From contig BJHM01000010.1 in the NCBI GenBank assembly GCA_014192625.1, positions 1 to 64,000 on the forward strand: a stretch of DNA of 64,000 bases, in the 5' to 3' direction. Position numbers and translations under genes: made by a program. The notes under the pieces are model-generated. The model worked only from the letters and a program-made list of their open reading frames with translations. It did not search any database and was not told the origin of the DNA. Below are positions 19,890-28,069 of this stretch, in pieces (position 1 is the stretch's first letter; each line of letters begins with the position of its first letter). Source of the stretch: Planctomycetota bacterium (GTDB lineage Bacteria > Planctomycetota > UBA1135 > UBA2386).

Positions 19890-19975
19890 GCGGCAGGACT
19901 CCTCCCTGAGCGGCAGGACTCTGAGCGGCAGGATTCCTCTCCCAGCGGCAGCACTCCTCTCCGAGCAGGACTCGC
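19886..19975. repeat. Short degenerate tandem repeat at the end of the RRM gene
   Basis: A unit of about 15-21 bp beginning CTGAGCGGCAGGACT is present at 19886, 19906 and 19921 (the last ends GGATT), then in more diverged form at 19942 (CCAGCGGCAGCACTCC) and 19962 (CGAGCAGGACTC). Spacers are variable CTCC-type stretches. The array starts inside the RRM stop codon and runs toward the end of the convergent GT9 gene. Confidence 0.8.
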
Positions 19976-20052
19976 TGCAGATCTCGCCGCCTGCAAGGCG
20001 CGCGGGGTTCTCAGGTAGTCGGTGTCAAAAGCGAGCCGAGGCGCGGGTTCTA

Positions 20053-21282
20053 CTAGCGGACTGCCTGCAGGTGCTGGGCTTTGTCGAGCACTTGCGTGAG
20101 TGCTTCGATCACGGGCTTTGCGCCTAGGTTGCGCACGCATGGAAAGCCCAATCGGTGGCAACGTAGCAGCAGTTCTTGGCAACAGATGCCGCCACAGCCA
20201 GCGCAGTCGGCGTAGGCCAAAGCGTGCACGGTCTTGATGTTTGGCCGCACGTTTTCTGGGTAGGGAAAGAAGTAGCCAGGGGTGGCGAGGGCCATTGGCA
20301 CGATGGTGGGAACGAACGCGATGCCGGCCGCGTGCGCCAACCCTGAGTCGACACCGACAAAGGCGCGCGCCGTCGCCGCAATCGCGATGGCCTGCAAAAT
20401 GGTGGTCATGCCGCGCAGGTCGCGGACGTTTTCGGGAAAGGCTTCGGTCGTAGTTGCGTTCGTGCCCAACACAGCGAAGGTCTCGCTAGGAAACGCTGCA
20501 AACAGTTCGCGCCAGCGTGCCAGCGGCCAATCCTTTTTGCGCTGCGAACTCTCGATGTGGCAGACGATGGTCGCCTTGCTGAGGCCAAACTGGGGCGCCA
20601 CCGTTTTGTCCTTTAGCGCGTCTGGCAGCCATGGTTCGCTTGGCACTGCGGCATGAATGCCAAAGGCGTCGAGCACCGCTCGATGGTAGTGGGCCAGGTC
20701 CAGCAGCACGTGGCGCCGGTCTGGATCGGTGCCGGTTGGCTTGTGCAGACTCGAAACCAACAGGCTGCGGTGCGGCCAGTTGCGAATCGGCGCTTGCAGT
20801 GAGCGGTCGATCCAGCCGTCGTAGAGCACCGTTTGCGGCGCGGCAATGGCGGCAACCAGGTCGAGGCTGGCACGATTGCCGTGGCACAAATGCAGATCGC
20901 CGATCACTCCTTTGACCGTCGGCGGCAATGCCGCTAGTGCACTGGCGCCGCCGAGTTTTCCATGCCAATCGGCGCTGGCGTCGAGCGGCACGAACTGGTC
21001 CACCAACGGGGCCAGGACGCACGCCGTTTCGGGGCGACCAATGGCGATAATGGGCCGCCCAAAAAAGCTTCGGTAGTGCCGGACGAACGCCGCCGCCAAC
21101 AGGGCATCGCCAAGCCTTCCGCCAGCGATGTAGATGATCGGCGCGAGTGGCCCTTCGAAAGGCTCGCTCGCACCGCCCGGGCGAGCAGCGCTGACGCCCG
21201 TCGTTTTCCATGCGAGTAGGCGATGGCCAGTCTGGTAGAGCCACCGGTTGATGGCCTGCCAACGACCTTTGCCTGCCTGCAT
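20053..21282 (-). CDS. GT9-family glycosyltransferase (heptosyltransferase-like)
   Basis: 409 residues from ATG 21282; a longer frame exists but lacks family resemblance. The GT9/heptosyltransferase landmarks are YIAGGRLGDALLAAAFVRHY near residue 48, AQFGLSKATIVCHIESSQRKKDW in the middle and FVGVDSGLAHAAG in the C-terminal Rossmann half, the nucleotide-sugar-binding region. A Cys-rich tail (CAGCGGICC ... CHRLGFPC) follows. The family usually adds heptose or similar sugars to lipopolysaccharide cores, but the donor here is unknown. It is divergent from gltA. Confidence 0.85.
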   Translation of the reverse strand: MQAGKGRWQAINRWLYQTGHRLLAWKTTGVSAARPGGASEPFEGPLAPIIYIAGGRLGDALLAAAFVRHYRSFFGRPIIAIGRPETACVLAPLVDQFVPLDASADWHGKLGGASALAALPPTVKGVIGDLHLCHGNRASLDLVAAIAAPQTVLYDGWIDRSLQAPIRNWPHRSLLVSSLHKPTGTDPDRRHVLLDLAHYHRAVLDAFGIHAAVPSEPWLPDALKDKTVAPQFGLSKATIVCHIESSQRKKDWPLARWRELFAAFPSETFAVLGTNATTTEAFPENVRDLRGMTTILQAIAIAATARAFVGVDSGLAHAAGIAFVPTIVPMALATPGYFFPYPENVRPNIKTVHALAYADCAGCGGICCQELLLRCHRLGFPCVRNLGAKPVIEALTQVLDKAQHLQAVR

Positions 21283-21482
21283 GGGTGCTTGATCGGCTGA
21301 TGACGGGGGTGTCCTTGATGCCCGATGCCGCCCATCCGTTGGGCAGTTTGAGTGCAGTCGAGTCGCAAGGACTGCCGATCGAAGGCATGCACAAATTTCT
21401 GCCACTGAACACCATGCCAAGCCCTACGCTCCGCACAGAATCCAAACCCGCTGCCCTGACGCCTGCCGCCGTTGTTTCGATG

Positions 21483-22778
21483 ATGAACCAGACCGTTCCG
21501 AAAACCGCAAAACTCACGATCGGTGATTTGCAGATTGATCTGCCCATGCTGATTGGCACTGAGAACGAAATTGCAATCGACATTCGTCAGCTGCGAGCAA
21601 AGACGGGGGCGATTACCTACGACCCTGGCCTTGGCAACACGGGCGCGTGTTCGAGCAAGATCACCTTTCTCGATGGCGAGCAAGGCACTCTGCGCTACGC
21701 CGGCTACTCGATCGAAGAGATTGCACAGAAGAGCAATTTCGTCGAGGTGATGTGGCTTTTGCTGCACCAGCGCTTGCCGCTTGCCGCAGAGCTCGCGCAG
21801 TTTTCGCACGACATCACGTATCACACGATGTTGCACGAGAACTTGAAGCAGCTGTTTAGCAGCTTGCCCAAGTCCGGTCATCCGATGGCGGTTTGCGCTG
21901 CGTCGGTCGGCGCGCTGTCGACCTTCTACCAAGATTCGAGCAGTGGTAGTGACGAGCACAACTGGATCTCGGCGATCCGCCTGCTAGCGAAGATGCCGAC
22001 GATTGCGGCCTACTCCTACAAGCACAGCATCGGTCAGCCGTTCATGTATCCGCGCAACGACTTGTCGTATGCGGCGAACATCCTCTACATGCTATTCGGC
22101 ACGCCGTGCGAGAAATACGAGCCGAATCCGGTGATGGTTCGCGCGCTCGATTTGCTGTTGATATTGCATGCGGATCACGAACAAAACTGCTCAACCAGCA
22201 CGGTTCGCACAGTCGGCAGTTCTGGTGCCAACCTGTTCGCGTCCGTGTCCGCCGGTATCTCGGCACTTTGGGGACCGCTGCACGGCGGTGCCAATCAGGA
22301 TGTGATCGAGATGCTGCTGTCGATCCGCGAAGGCAAGCGGACGGCGAAGGAGTTCATGGAACTCGCCAAGAAGAAGGACAGTGGCATGCGGCTCGTGGGC
22401 TTCGGTCACCGCGTCTACAAAAACTACGACCCGCGAGCGCAGATCCTGAAAAAGGCCTGCTACGAAGTGCTCGACCAACTCGGCCGCAAGGACTCGTTGC
22501 TCGACATCGCGATTGAACTCGAGCAGATTGCCCTCAACGACAGCTACTTCGTCGAGCGCAAGCTCTACCCGAACGTCGATTTCTACTCGGGCATCATCTA
22601 CAAGGCCCTCGGCATACCGGTCGAGATGTTCACCGTGTTCTTTGCGATTGGCCGTATGCCTGGCTGGGTTTCGCAGTGGCTTGAGTGCCGCAAAGACCCC
22701 GAGACGCGCATCACTCGTCCGCGTCAGATGTATACCGGGGCGACAGTCAGAAGCTACACGTCGGTCGAGAAGCGCTGA
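21483..22778 (+). CDS. gltA: Citrate synthase
   Basis: About 431 residues from ATG 21483. Upstream ATGs at 21414 and 21480 are possible; the frame is open back to 21285, but 21483 gives the length of the type II hexameric enzymes. The early segments DIRQLRAKTGAITYDPGLGNTG and FLDGEQGTLRYAGYSIEE, the active-site HADHEQNCSTSTVR, GPLHGGANQDVIEML and VGFGHRVYKNYDPRA (with the catalytic Asp/His region) are all intact. It condenses oxaloacetate and acetyl-CoA into citrate at the entry of the TCA cycle. It is divergent from the GT9 gene. Confidence 0.96.
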   Translation: MNQTVPKTAKLTIGDLQIDLPMLIGTENEIAIDIRQLRAKTGAITYDPGLGNTGACSSKITFLDGEQGTLRYAGYSIEEIAQKSNFVEVMWLLLHQRLPLAAELAQFSHDITYHTMLHENLKQLFSSLPKSGHPMAVCAASVGALSTFYQDSSSGSDEHNWISAIRLLAKMPTIAAYSYKHSIGQPFMYPRNDLSYAANILYMLFGTPCEKYEPNPVMVRALDLLLILHADHEQNCSTSTVRTVGSSGANLFASVSAGISALWGPLHGGANQDVIEMLLSIREGKRTAKEFMELAKKKDSGMRLVGFGHRVYKNYDPRAQILKKACYEVLDQLGRKDSLLDIAIELEQIALNDSYFVERKLYPNVDFYSGIIYKALGIPVEMFTVFFAIGRMPGWVSQWLECRKDPETRITRPRQMYTGATVRSYTSVEKR

Positions 22779-22816
22779 GCAGGTTGCTCGCGCTCGCGCT
22801 GGCAACGACGATTGCG

Positions 22817-22855
22817 TATGAGTGACTCGGCAAAGAACAAAGCCGAGTTCTCATA
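22817..22855 (+). promoter_or_regulatory. Inverted repeat abutting the S9 peptidase start codon
   Basis: Two stacked stems, TATGAG/CTCATA (22817-22822 with 22850-22855) and ACTCGGC/GCCGAGT (22825-22831 with 22842-22848), enclose the loop AAAGAACAAA. The last paired base is the A of the ATG at 22855. It could end gltA transcription or hide the start of the peptidase gene. There is no T-run. Confidence 0.45.
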
Positions 22856-25239
22856 TGAAAAAGTTTCGTCTGCTGTCGCTTGTCACCTTCGTATTTTCCG
22901 GGCTGGCTAGTCAAGCGCCGGTTGGATGGCAGCTGCCACCTGAGCCGATTGCGCAACTGGTGACGGCGGTGCCTGCGCCGACCACGGAGCTGAGTCCGTG
23001 CCGTCGGTTCCTGTTGTTGATCGAGCGCGAAGCCCTGCCGGGGATCGAGGTATTGGCGCGGCCCTACAAGAAAATGGCGGGTTCGCGCATTGACCCAAAA
23101 ACTCGCGGTCCGCAACTCGGCACCAAAGTGCTGCGCATTTTGTTGCGCGATTTGGCTTCGGGGCAGGAACGGTTGCTCGCGATTCCTGCAGGCCACGTGA
23201 GCAGCGGTGGGTTTTCGGCAGATGGTGAGCGTCTGGCGTTTTTGCGAGCGACCGATTCTGGCATCGAGCTTTGGCTTTTGCTCACTGCTACGGGAGCGGT
23301 GCAGAAAGTTGCCGGCGTAGTGCTCAATGCGGTGCTCGGGCAACCAGTGCAATGGCTGCCGGATCAGAAGTCGCTGCTCGTGAAGCTAGCGGTCGATGGC
23401 GAGCCGCCGCTCGATCGCGCGTCGCCGATCGGGCCAAGCGTGCAGGAAACGCTTGCCGGGCAAAAGGCGCAGGTGCGCACCAACCAAGACATGCTGCAGA
23501 ACGAGCATGACGCGCAGTGGTTTTCTTATCTAGCGACTTGCCAGTTGGCGCGCGTCGATGCGGCGACCGGCGTAGTCACTCCCTACGGCAAGCCCTTGAT
23601 GATCGCTTCGGCCGATACTTCGCCAGATGGCACTTGCGTGCTGCTTACGTGCTTGCAGCGGCCATTCTCATACTTGGTGCCATGGCGTTCGTTTCCGACT
23701 CGGACTGAGTTGTGGGATCGCGATGGCGTGCCGATGCGGCTCCTTTATGACGCGCCACTCGAAGAGAATGTGCCGATCGGTGGGGTCCCGGTTGGGCCAC
23801 GCATGATCCGCTGGGTTCCTTTATTGCCGCATGCGTTGGTGTGGTTTGAAGCACTCGATGGCGGCGATCCAAAATCCACCCATACCCCGCGCGATCGGCT
23901 GCAATTGTTGACCGATCTGACTGCTAATCCGACCACCTGGGCAGCGCTTGCACATCGTGCGCAAGGACTCTCGTTTGGTGCCGGCCAGCAACTGGTGCTA
24001 TTGAGCGAGGTGCAACGCGAAACGCGCCGCCAAAGGGTCTACAGCTTGGCGCTCAGCGAGTTGTCGCAAGGACCGGTGATGCTCTACGAACGTAGCGCAC
24101 AGGATGTCTACGGCGATCCGGGCACGCCGGTTAGCGAAGTGATCGCCAATGGCGAAAAAATCATGCGCCAACGCGGCACGCGGTTGTTTCGTGCTGGCGA
24201 TGGTGCGTCGCAGGACGGCGGTCGGCCATTTCTCGATTCTTGGGATCCTGGCGCTGGGATTGCGAAGCGGTTGTGGCAGTGTGAGGTGGGGCGCTACGAG
24301 CAATTCGTCGCCTTCCTCGATGAGGATCGCATTCTGATCCGCAGCGAATCGCCGAGCGAGCCGAGCAATCTCTATGAGGTTTTTTTGGCCACCGGCGCGC
24401 GCAAGGCGATCACCAACTTCCGCGATCCGGCGCAGGACTACGCCGGCAAGATCGCAAAAGAACTGCTGCGCTACACCCGCGCAGATGGCGTTGCGTTGTC
24501 CGGCACGCTCTACCTGCCGCCTTCGCATCAACCGGGCGATACGCATCCGGTGCTGATCTGGGCCTATCCGCAAGAGTTCACGCAGGCTAGTGATGCGGGG
24601 CAGGTGCGTTCGGCGCCAACGCGCTACACGGTCCTTGCCGGCAGCTCGCACTTGTGGATGTTGCTGCATGGTTATGCGGTGCTGGATGACGCGGCGATGC
24701 CGATCATTGGCCCTTTGCACTCCGCCAACGACACCTATGTGCAGCAGCTCGTTTGGAACGCGGCGGCGGCCGTGCAGATGTTGTGCAAAAAAGGCGTCGC
24801 CGATCCGAAGCGGATCGCGGTAGCTGGCCACAGTTACGGTGCGTTCATGACCGCAAACCTGCTGGTGCACAGCAAGTTGTTTGCCGCCGGCATCGCGCGC
24901 AGTGGCGCCTACAACCGGACGCTTACTCCGTTCGGTTTTCAGAATGAGGAGCGGACTTTTTGGGAGGCGCCCGAGGTCTATCAGGCGATGTCGCCATTCG
25001 CGCATGCCGATCAGATCAAGACGCCGATCCTGCTGATCCACGGTGAAGACGATGACAACCAAGGCACGTGGCCGATCCAGAGTTTGCGATTTTATGCGGC
25101 GATCAAGGGACACGGCGGCACGGCGCGGCTTTGTCTGCTGCCGAACGAGGCGCATGGCTATCGCGGCCGCGAATCGACGCTGCAGTGCCTTGCCGAAATG
25201 TGCGCGTGGCTCGATCGATTTGTAAAGAACGCGCATTGA
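22855..25239 (+). CDS. Secreted S9-family prolyl-oligopeptidase-like peptidase
   Basis: 794 residues from ATG 22855, which gives a clean signal peptide (KKFRLLSLVTFVFSGLASQA). An N-terminal beta-propeller-like region (about 30-500) precedes an alpha/beta-hydrolase catalytic domain. The catalytic Ser is in GHSYGAFMTANLL (about 660), the Asp in LLIHGEDDDNQGT (about 730) and the His in EAHGYRGRES (about 766). The S9 subfamily resembles the glutamyl-endopeptidase/acylaminoacyl group. It should act on oligopeptides in the periplasm. It lies 76 bp after gltA behind a hairpin and is probably expressed on its own. Confidence 0.9.
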   Translation: MKKFRLLSLVTFVFSGLASQAPVGWQLPPEPIAQLVTAVPAPTTELSPCRRFLLLIEREALPGIEVLARPYKKMAGSRIDPKTRGPQLGTKVLRILLRDLASGQERLLAIPAGHVSSGGFSADGERLAFLRATDSGIELWLLLTATGAVQKVAGVVLNAVLGQPVQWLPDQKSLLVKLAVDGEPPLDRASPIGPSVQETLAGQKAQVRTNQDMLQNEHDAQWFSYLATCQLARVDAATGVVTPYGKPLMIASADTSPDGTCVLLTCLQRPFSYLVPWRSFPTRTELWDRDGVPMRLLYDAPLEENVPIGGVPVGPRMIRWVPLLPHALVWFEALDGGDPKSTHTPRDRLQLLTDLTANPTTWAALAHRAQGLSFGAGQQLVLLSEVQRETRRQRVYSLALSELSQGPVMLYERSAQDVYGDPGTPVSEVIANGEKIMRQRGTRLFRAGDGASQDGGRPFLDSWDPGAGIAKRLWQCEVGRYEQFVAFLDEDRILIRSESPSEPSNLYEVFLATGARKAITNFRDPAQDYAGKIAKELLRYTRADGVALSGTLYLPPSHQPGDTHPVLIWAYPQEFTQASDAGQVRSAPTRYTVLAGSSHLWMLLHGYAVLDDAAMPIIGPLHSANDTYVQQLVWNAAAAVQMLCKKGVADPKRIAVAGHSYGAFMTANLLVHSKLFAAGIARSGAYNRTLTPFGFQNEERTFWEAPEVYQAMSPFAHADQIKTPILLIHGEDDDNQGTWPIQSLRFYAAIKGHGGTARLCLLPNEAHGYRGRESTLQCLAEMCAWLDRFVKNAH

Positions 25240-25303
25240 GCCGCTGTGGTCCCGTGGCTTGCTGCACAGGTGCACTCGAGTTGCCCGCTGGCTGGCAACG
25301 CGA

Positions 25304-26644
25304 TCAGCCGCGCGGCAATTCGAAGCCGCGGCGGTAGGTCTTTTTGATGAAAGCTTCCGCGGCGGGACAGTTCTTGGCGCGCATGTTTGCGGCATCCCAT
25401 TCGATGCGCTGTCCCGTCCGCAGCGCCACGTTGCCGAGCAGGATTGCCTCGGTGAGTGGCGCTGAATAGTCGAAGCTGGCCATCGGCTGTTGATTATTGA
25501 GGATGCCTAACAGCCATTCTTGATAGATGCCTGGCGAGCGCGGCAGGAAGGGCTTTGGTGCGGTGTAGCCCTGAAATTGCTTGCGCGGATACAGCTCAAA
25601 CGACTCGCCGTAATCGGTCGGCGAGTAGAGGGTGCCACTGCTGCCCTTCAGCAGAAATCCGCCTTGCGCGATTTGCACGCCAGGCAAAAGGTCTGCTGGT
25701 GGCAAGCGGCCCCCGTCATACCAAGTGAGCACGACCGGGCCTCGGTTGCGGTTTTTTGGGAAGCCAAAGCGGATCGTCGACTTGGTTGGCGCGGTCTCGT
25801 CGTTATTGCCTTCGGCGGATGCCTCGACCCAATCCGGCGCGGAAAGTTCCAGCGCGAAGAACGGCAGGTTGGCAACGTGGCACGCCATGTCCCCGAGTGC
25901 GCCAGTGCCGAAGTCCCAAAATCCGCGCCAGCTAAAAGGCGTGTAGCCCGAAAATGTGTCATTGGCGGCAGCAAACGAACGCTCGGGCGCCCCGCCGAGC
26001 CATAAGTCCCAGTGCAGCGAGGCCGGTATCGGGTCGATGTGTCTGGGCTTTACAATGCCCTGCGGCCAGATCGGTCGATTGGTCCACACGTGCACTTCAC
26101 TGATCGTGCCGATGCCGCCGCTGCGAACCACTTCAGCCGCGCTACGAAAGCCATCGAGGCTGGTGCCCTGGTTGCCCATCGATGTGATCACGCGCGAACG
26201 CTTCGCCGCAACATGGAGCAATCGCGCTTCCTCGATGGTGTGCGTCAGTGGCTTTTGCACGTAGACGTGGTAGCCGAGCTGCATCGCGATCAATGCCGGC
26301 AGTGCATGGCTGTGATCGGGCGTGCTGACGATCACGGCATCAAGTTTCTCGCGGTCGAACAGGTCGCGATAGTCGTGATAAAAAGTTGCGTTGGGTTTTT
26401 CGGCGCGCGCGTTGGCGGCTTGCAAGTCATCCACGTCGCACAATGCAACGATGTCGTGATCTTTGCCGCAGGCCATCAGGTCGACGAAGCCTTTGCCGCC
26501 GCAGCCGATTTGGGCGATGCGCAGTCGCTGGTTGCTGCCAACAGTGCGACTCGTGGTGGTGCCGCAGGCTGCCACGGAGAAGGTGCTGGCAGCAACCGCG
26601 GCAGACATGATGAAGTGACGACGCGAAGAACCTTGCTCGCTCAT
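25304..26644 (-). CDS. Gfo/Idh/MocA-family oxidoreductase with Tat/lipoprotein-like signal
   Basis: 446 residues. SSRRHFIMSAAVAAS with a following SVAACG gives a twin-arginine-like signal with a lipobox-like end. The N-terminal Rossmann fold begins LRIAQIGCGGKGF; VIVSTPDHSHALPALIAM and YVQKPLTH (with the conserved Lys) are the family hallmarks. A large C-terminal domain follows. Such exported Gfo/Idh/MocA enzymes with bound NAD(P) are common in planctomycetes and usually act on sugars or cyclitols. The gene converges with the S9 peptidase and precedes nothing on its strand for 50 bp. The substrate is unknown. Confidence 0.93.
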   Translation of the reverse strand: MSEQGSSRRHFIMSAAVAASTFSVAACGTTTSRTVGSNQRLRIAQIGCGGKGFVDLMACGKDHDIVALCDVDDLQAANARAEKPNATFYHDYRDLFDREKLDAVIVSTPDHSHALPALIAMQLGYHVYVQKPLTHTIEEARLLHVAAKRSRVITSMGNQGTSLDGFRSAAEVVRSGGIGTISEVHVWTNRPIWPQGIVKPRHIDPIPASLHWDLWLGGAPERSFAAANDTFSGYTPFSWRGFWDFGTGALGDMACHVANLPFFALELSAPDWVEASAEGNNDETAPTKSTIRFGFPKNRNRGPVVLTWYDGGRLPPADLLPGVQIAQGGFLLKGSSGTLYSPTDYGESFELYPRKQFQGYTAPKPFLPRSPGIYQEWLLGILNNQQPMASFDYSAPLTEAILLGNVALRTGQRIEWDAANMRAKNCPAAEAFIKKTYRRGFELPRG

Positions 26645-26694
26645 GCGGTGACTCTACCGCGCAGGTGCCAAGGTCACAGTCGCGCTATTTGAGA

Positions 26695-27915
26695 TCAGCT
26701 TGCTTTGACTTTCACGGTGGCCCCGACCCGGTCCAGCATCCGACGCAGTTCATCAAAGTCAGGATGCTTCATCCGCACCCAGGCGTTCGCCATGTAGCCC
26801 GCCTCGATGCCTTGGGTCGGCGTCGAAGTCTCTGGGAAGTGAGTGTCGATGATCCACGGACTGAACTCGCGAAACATGGTCTCGATGCCCTCGTAGCTGC
26901 GAATCTTGCCGTCGCGATCCGGGCGCAGTGCGATCATGCCGGCGCAAAGTCCGCGGCTTACGCGTTGTTCGATTTTGCCGAATACCACTGCCTCGGCCCA
27001 CGCTCGGTAGATGTCAAACTCGTTGGCGGCGCAGTAGAGGTCCCAGACTCCAACGCCGGGCGGCCGGCATCCGATCTCGGAAAACTTCAGGCCCTTGTCG
27101 CCGTAGAACCATTCCATATGGGTCGCGGAAGTCCAGATGCCGAGCGCATCGTTGACCTTTTGGCCGAGTGCGCGCAACGCGGCGTAGTCGGGCAGATTGA
27201 TGCGGTTGGTGGTGACGATTTGTGGCGAGATCCAGCGCGTCCGCATCGCCTCCAGAACATTGGGGTAGTAGTGCGTGGCGAAGTCGATAGCGACGCGGCC
27301 AGCAATCGTGATCGTGTCGTAGAATCCTTCGTGACCGCTGAGGAACTCTTCGATTGCGATCGCGCTGCCATTTGGCACGCCGAGTGCGGTAAGGCCCTCC
27401 ACAAGCTGCGCGTCGTTTTCGACCTTGCGCGTTCCGGCGGCGCCAGCGCCATCCAGCGGCTTCAGGATCAGCGGAAAGCCATGTTGTTTGGCAAACTGGC
27501 GCGCGTCATCGACGGTCTGCACGCGGCCGCTGGCAGCGCACGGCACAGCGCCCGCGCGCGCCGCTTCCTTCATTGCCGGCTTGTCGCGGCAAAGCCACGC
27601 GGTGCGCTTCGTGGTGCCGTAGATGCCAAGTATTTCACGCACGTGAGCGGCGGTCATCACGTGGGATTCCACCGTCGCTTCGAGGCGGTCGATCGGCCGC
27701 TTTTGCTGCAGCTTTTGCGCTGCGATGGTCATCGCGCCTTCATCGACTACTGAACGCACCTGTTCAAACGCGAACAGTCCATTTCGCAACTCTGGCGGCA
27801 GCGCACTGCTTTGCCGCTCGCTGATGGCAGACACCGATGCACCAGTGGCAAGCAGGCCACGCAGGAACTCGCGCTGATTCTTTGGGAAGGCTGGTTCAAC
27901 CAGGACGATGTGCAT
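26695..27915 (-). CDS. ATP-grasp ligase paralogue 1
   Basis: 406 residues. After an N-terminal preATP-grasp-like domain (MHIVLVEPAFPKNQREFLRG), the ATP-binding core has FPLILKPLDGAGAAGT, IAIEEFLSGHEGFYDTITI and HMEWFYGDKGLKFSEIGCRPPG, the last carrying the Glu and Arg/Pro-Gly that bind Mg-ATP and substrate. This is an ATP-dependent carboxylate ligase of the carboxylate-amine type. It shares the HMEWF...EIGxRPPG signature with two paralogues at 29693 and 30998. It follows glgA on the minus strand after 151 bp. Substrates are unknown. Confidence 0.85.
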   Translation of the reverse strand: MHIVLVEPAFPKNQREFLRGLLATGASVSAISERQSSALPPELRNGLFAFEQVRSVVDEGAMTIAAQKLQQKRPIDRLEATVESHVMTAAHVREILGIYGTTKRTAWLCRDKPAMKEAARAGAVPCAASGRVQTVDDARQFAKQHGFPLILKPLDGAGAAGTRKVENDAQLVEGLTALGVPNGSAIAIEEFLSGHEGFYDTITIAGRVAIDFATHYYPNVLEAMRTRWISPQIVTTNRINLPDYAALRALGQKVNDALGIWTSATHMEWFYGDKGLKFSEIGCRPPGVGVWDLYCAANEFDIYRAWAEAVVFGKIEQRVSRGLCAGMIALRPDRDGKIRSYEGIETMFREFSPWIIDTHFPETSTPTQGIEAGYMANAWVRMKHPDFDELRRMLDRVGATVKVKAS

Positions 27916-28041
27916 GGTTTGCGCATGATGCCGTTAGGTCACCTGATGTGCCATGCGCATGCAGCCGTCAGCATGTCACGGCGATAGATTTATCGCGGCA
28001 AACAAATGAACAGCCGGTGTGCGCGCTGTTGCGGCAGATTT

Positions 28042-28069
28042 TGAGTGCCTTGGAGTCTTGTGGCACTCA
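28042..28069 (-). terminator. Hairpin at the end of glgA
   Basis: TGAGTGCC (28042-28049) and GGCACTCA (28062-28069) form an 8-bp stem with a 12-base loop, and the stop codon of glgA lies in the arm. No T-run follows on the minus strand, so termination strength is uncertain. Confidence 0.35.

Noticed and set aside
20934-21959. A 341-codon minus-strand frame across the GT9 gene start and the gltA start
   Set aside because: It overlaps two supported genes in opposite directions and reads as low-complexity Arg/Ala-rich sequence.
23998-25395. A long open frame on the minus strand opposite the S9 peptidase gene (over 460 codons)
   Set aside because: It mirrors the codon bias of the peptidase, carries no motif and has an Arg/His-rich composition typical of antisense frames in GC-rich DNA.
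26665-27753. A 362-codon plus-strand frame opposite ATP-grasp paralogue 1
   Set aside because: The opposite strand has a clear ATP-grasp protein; this frame shows no family resemblance.
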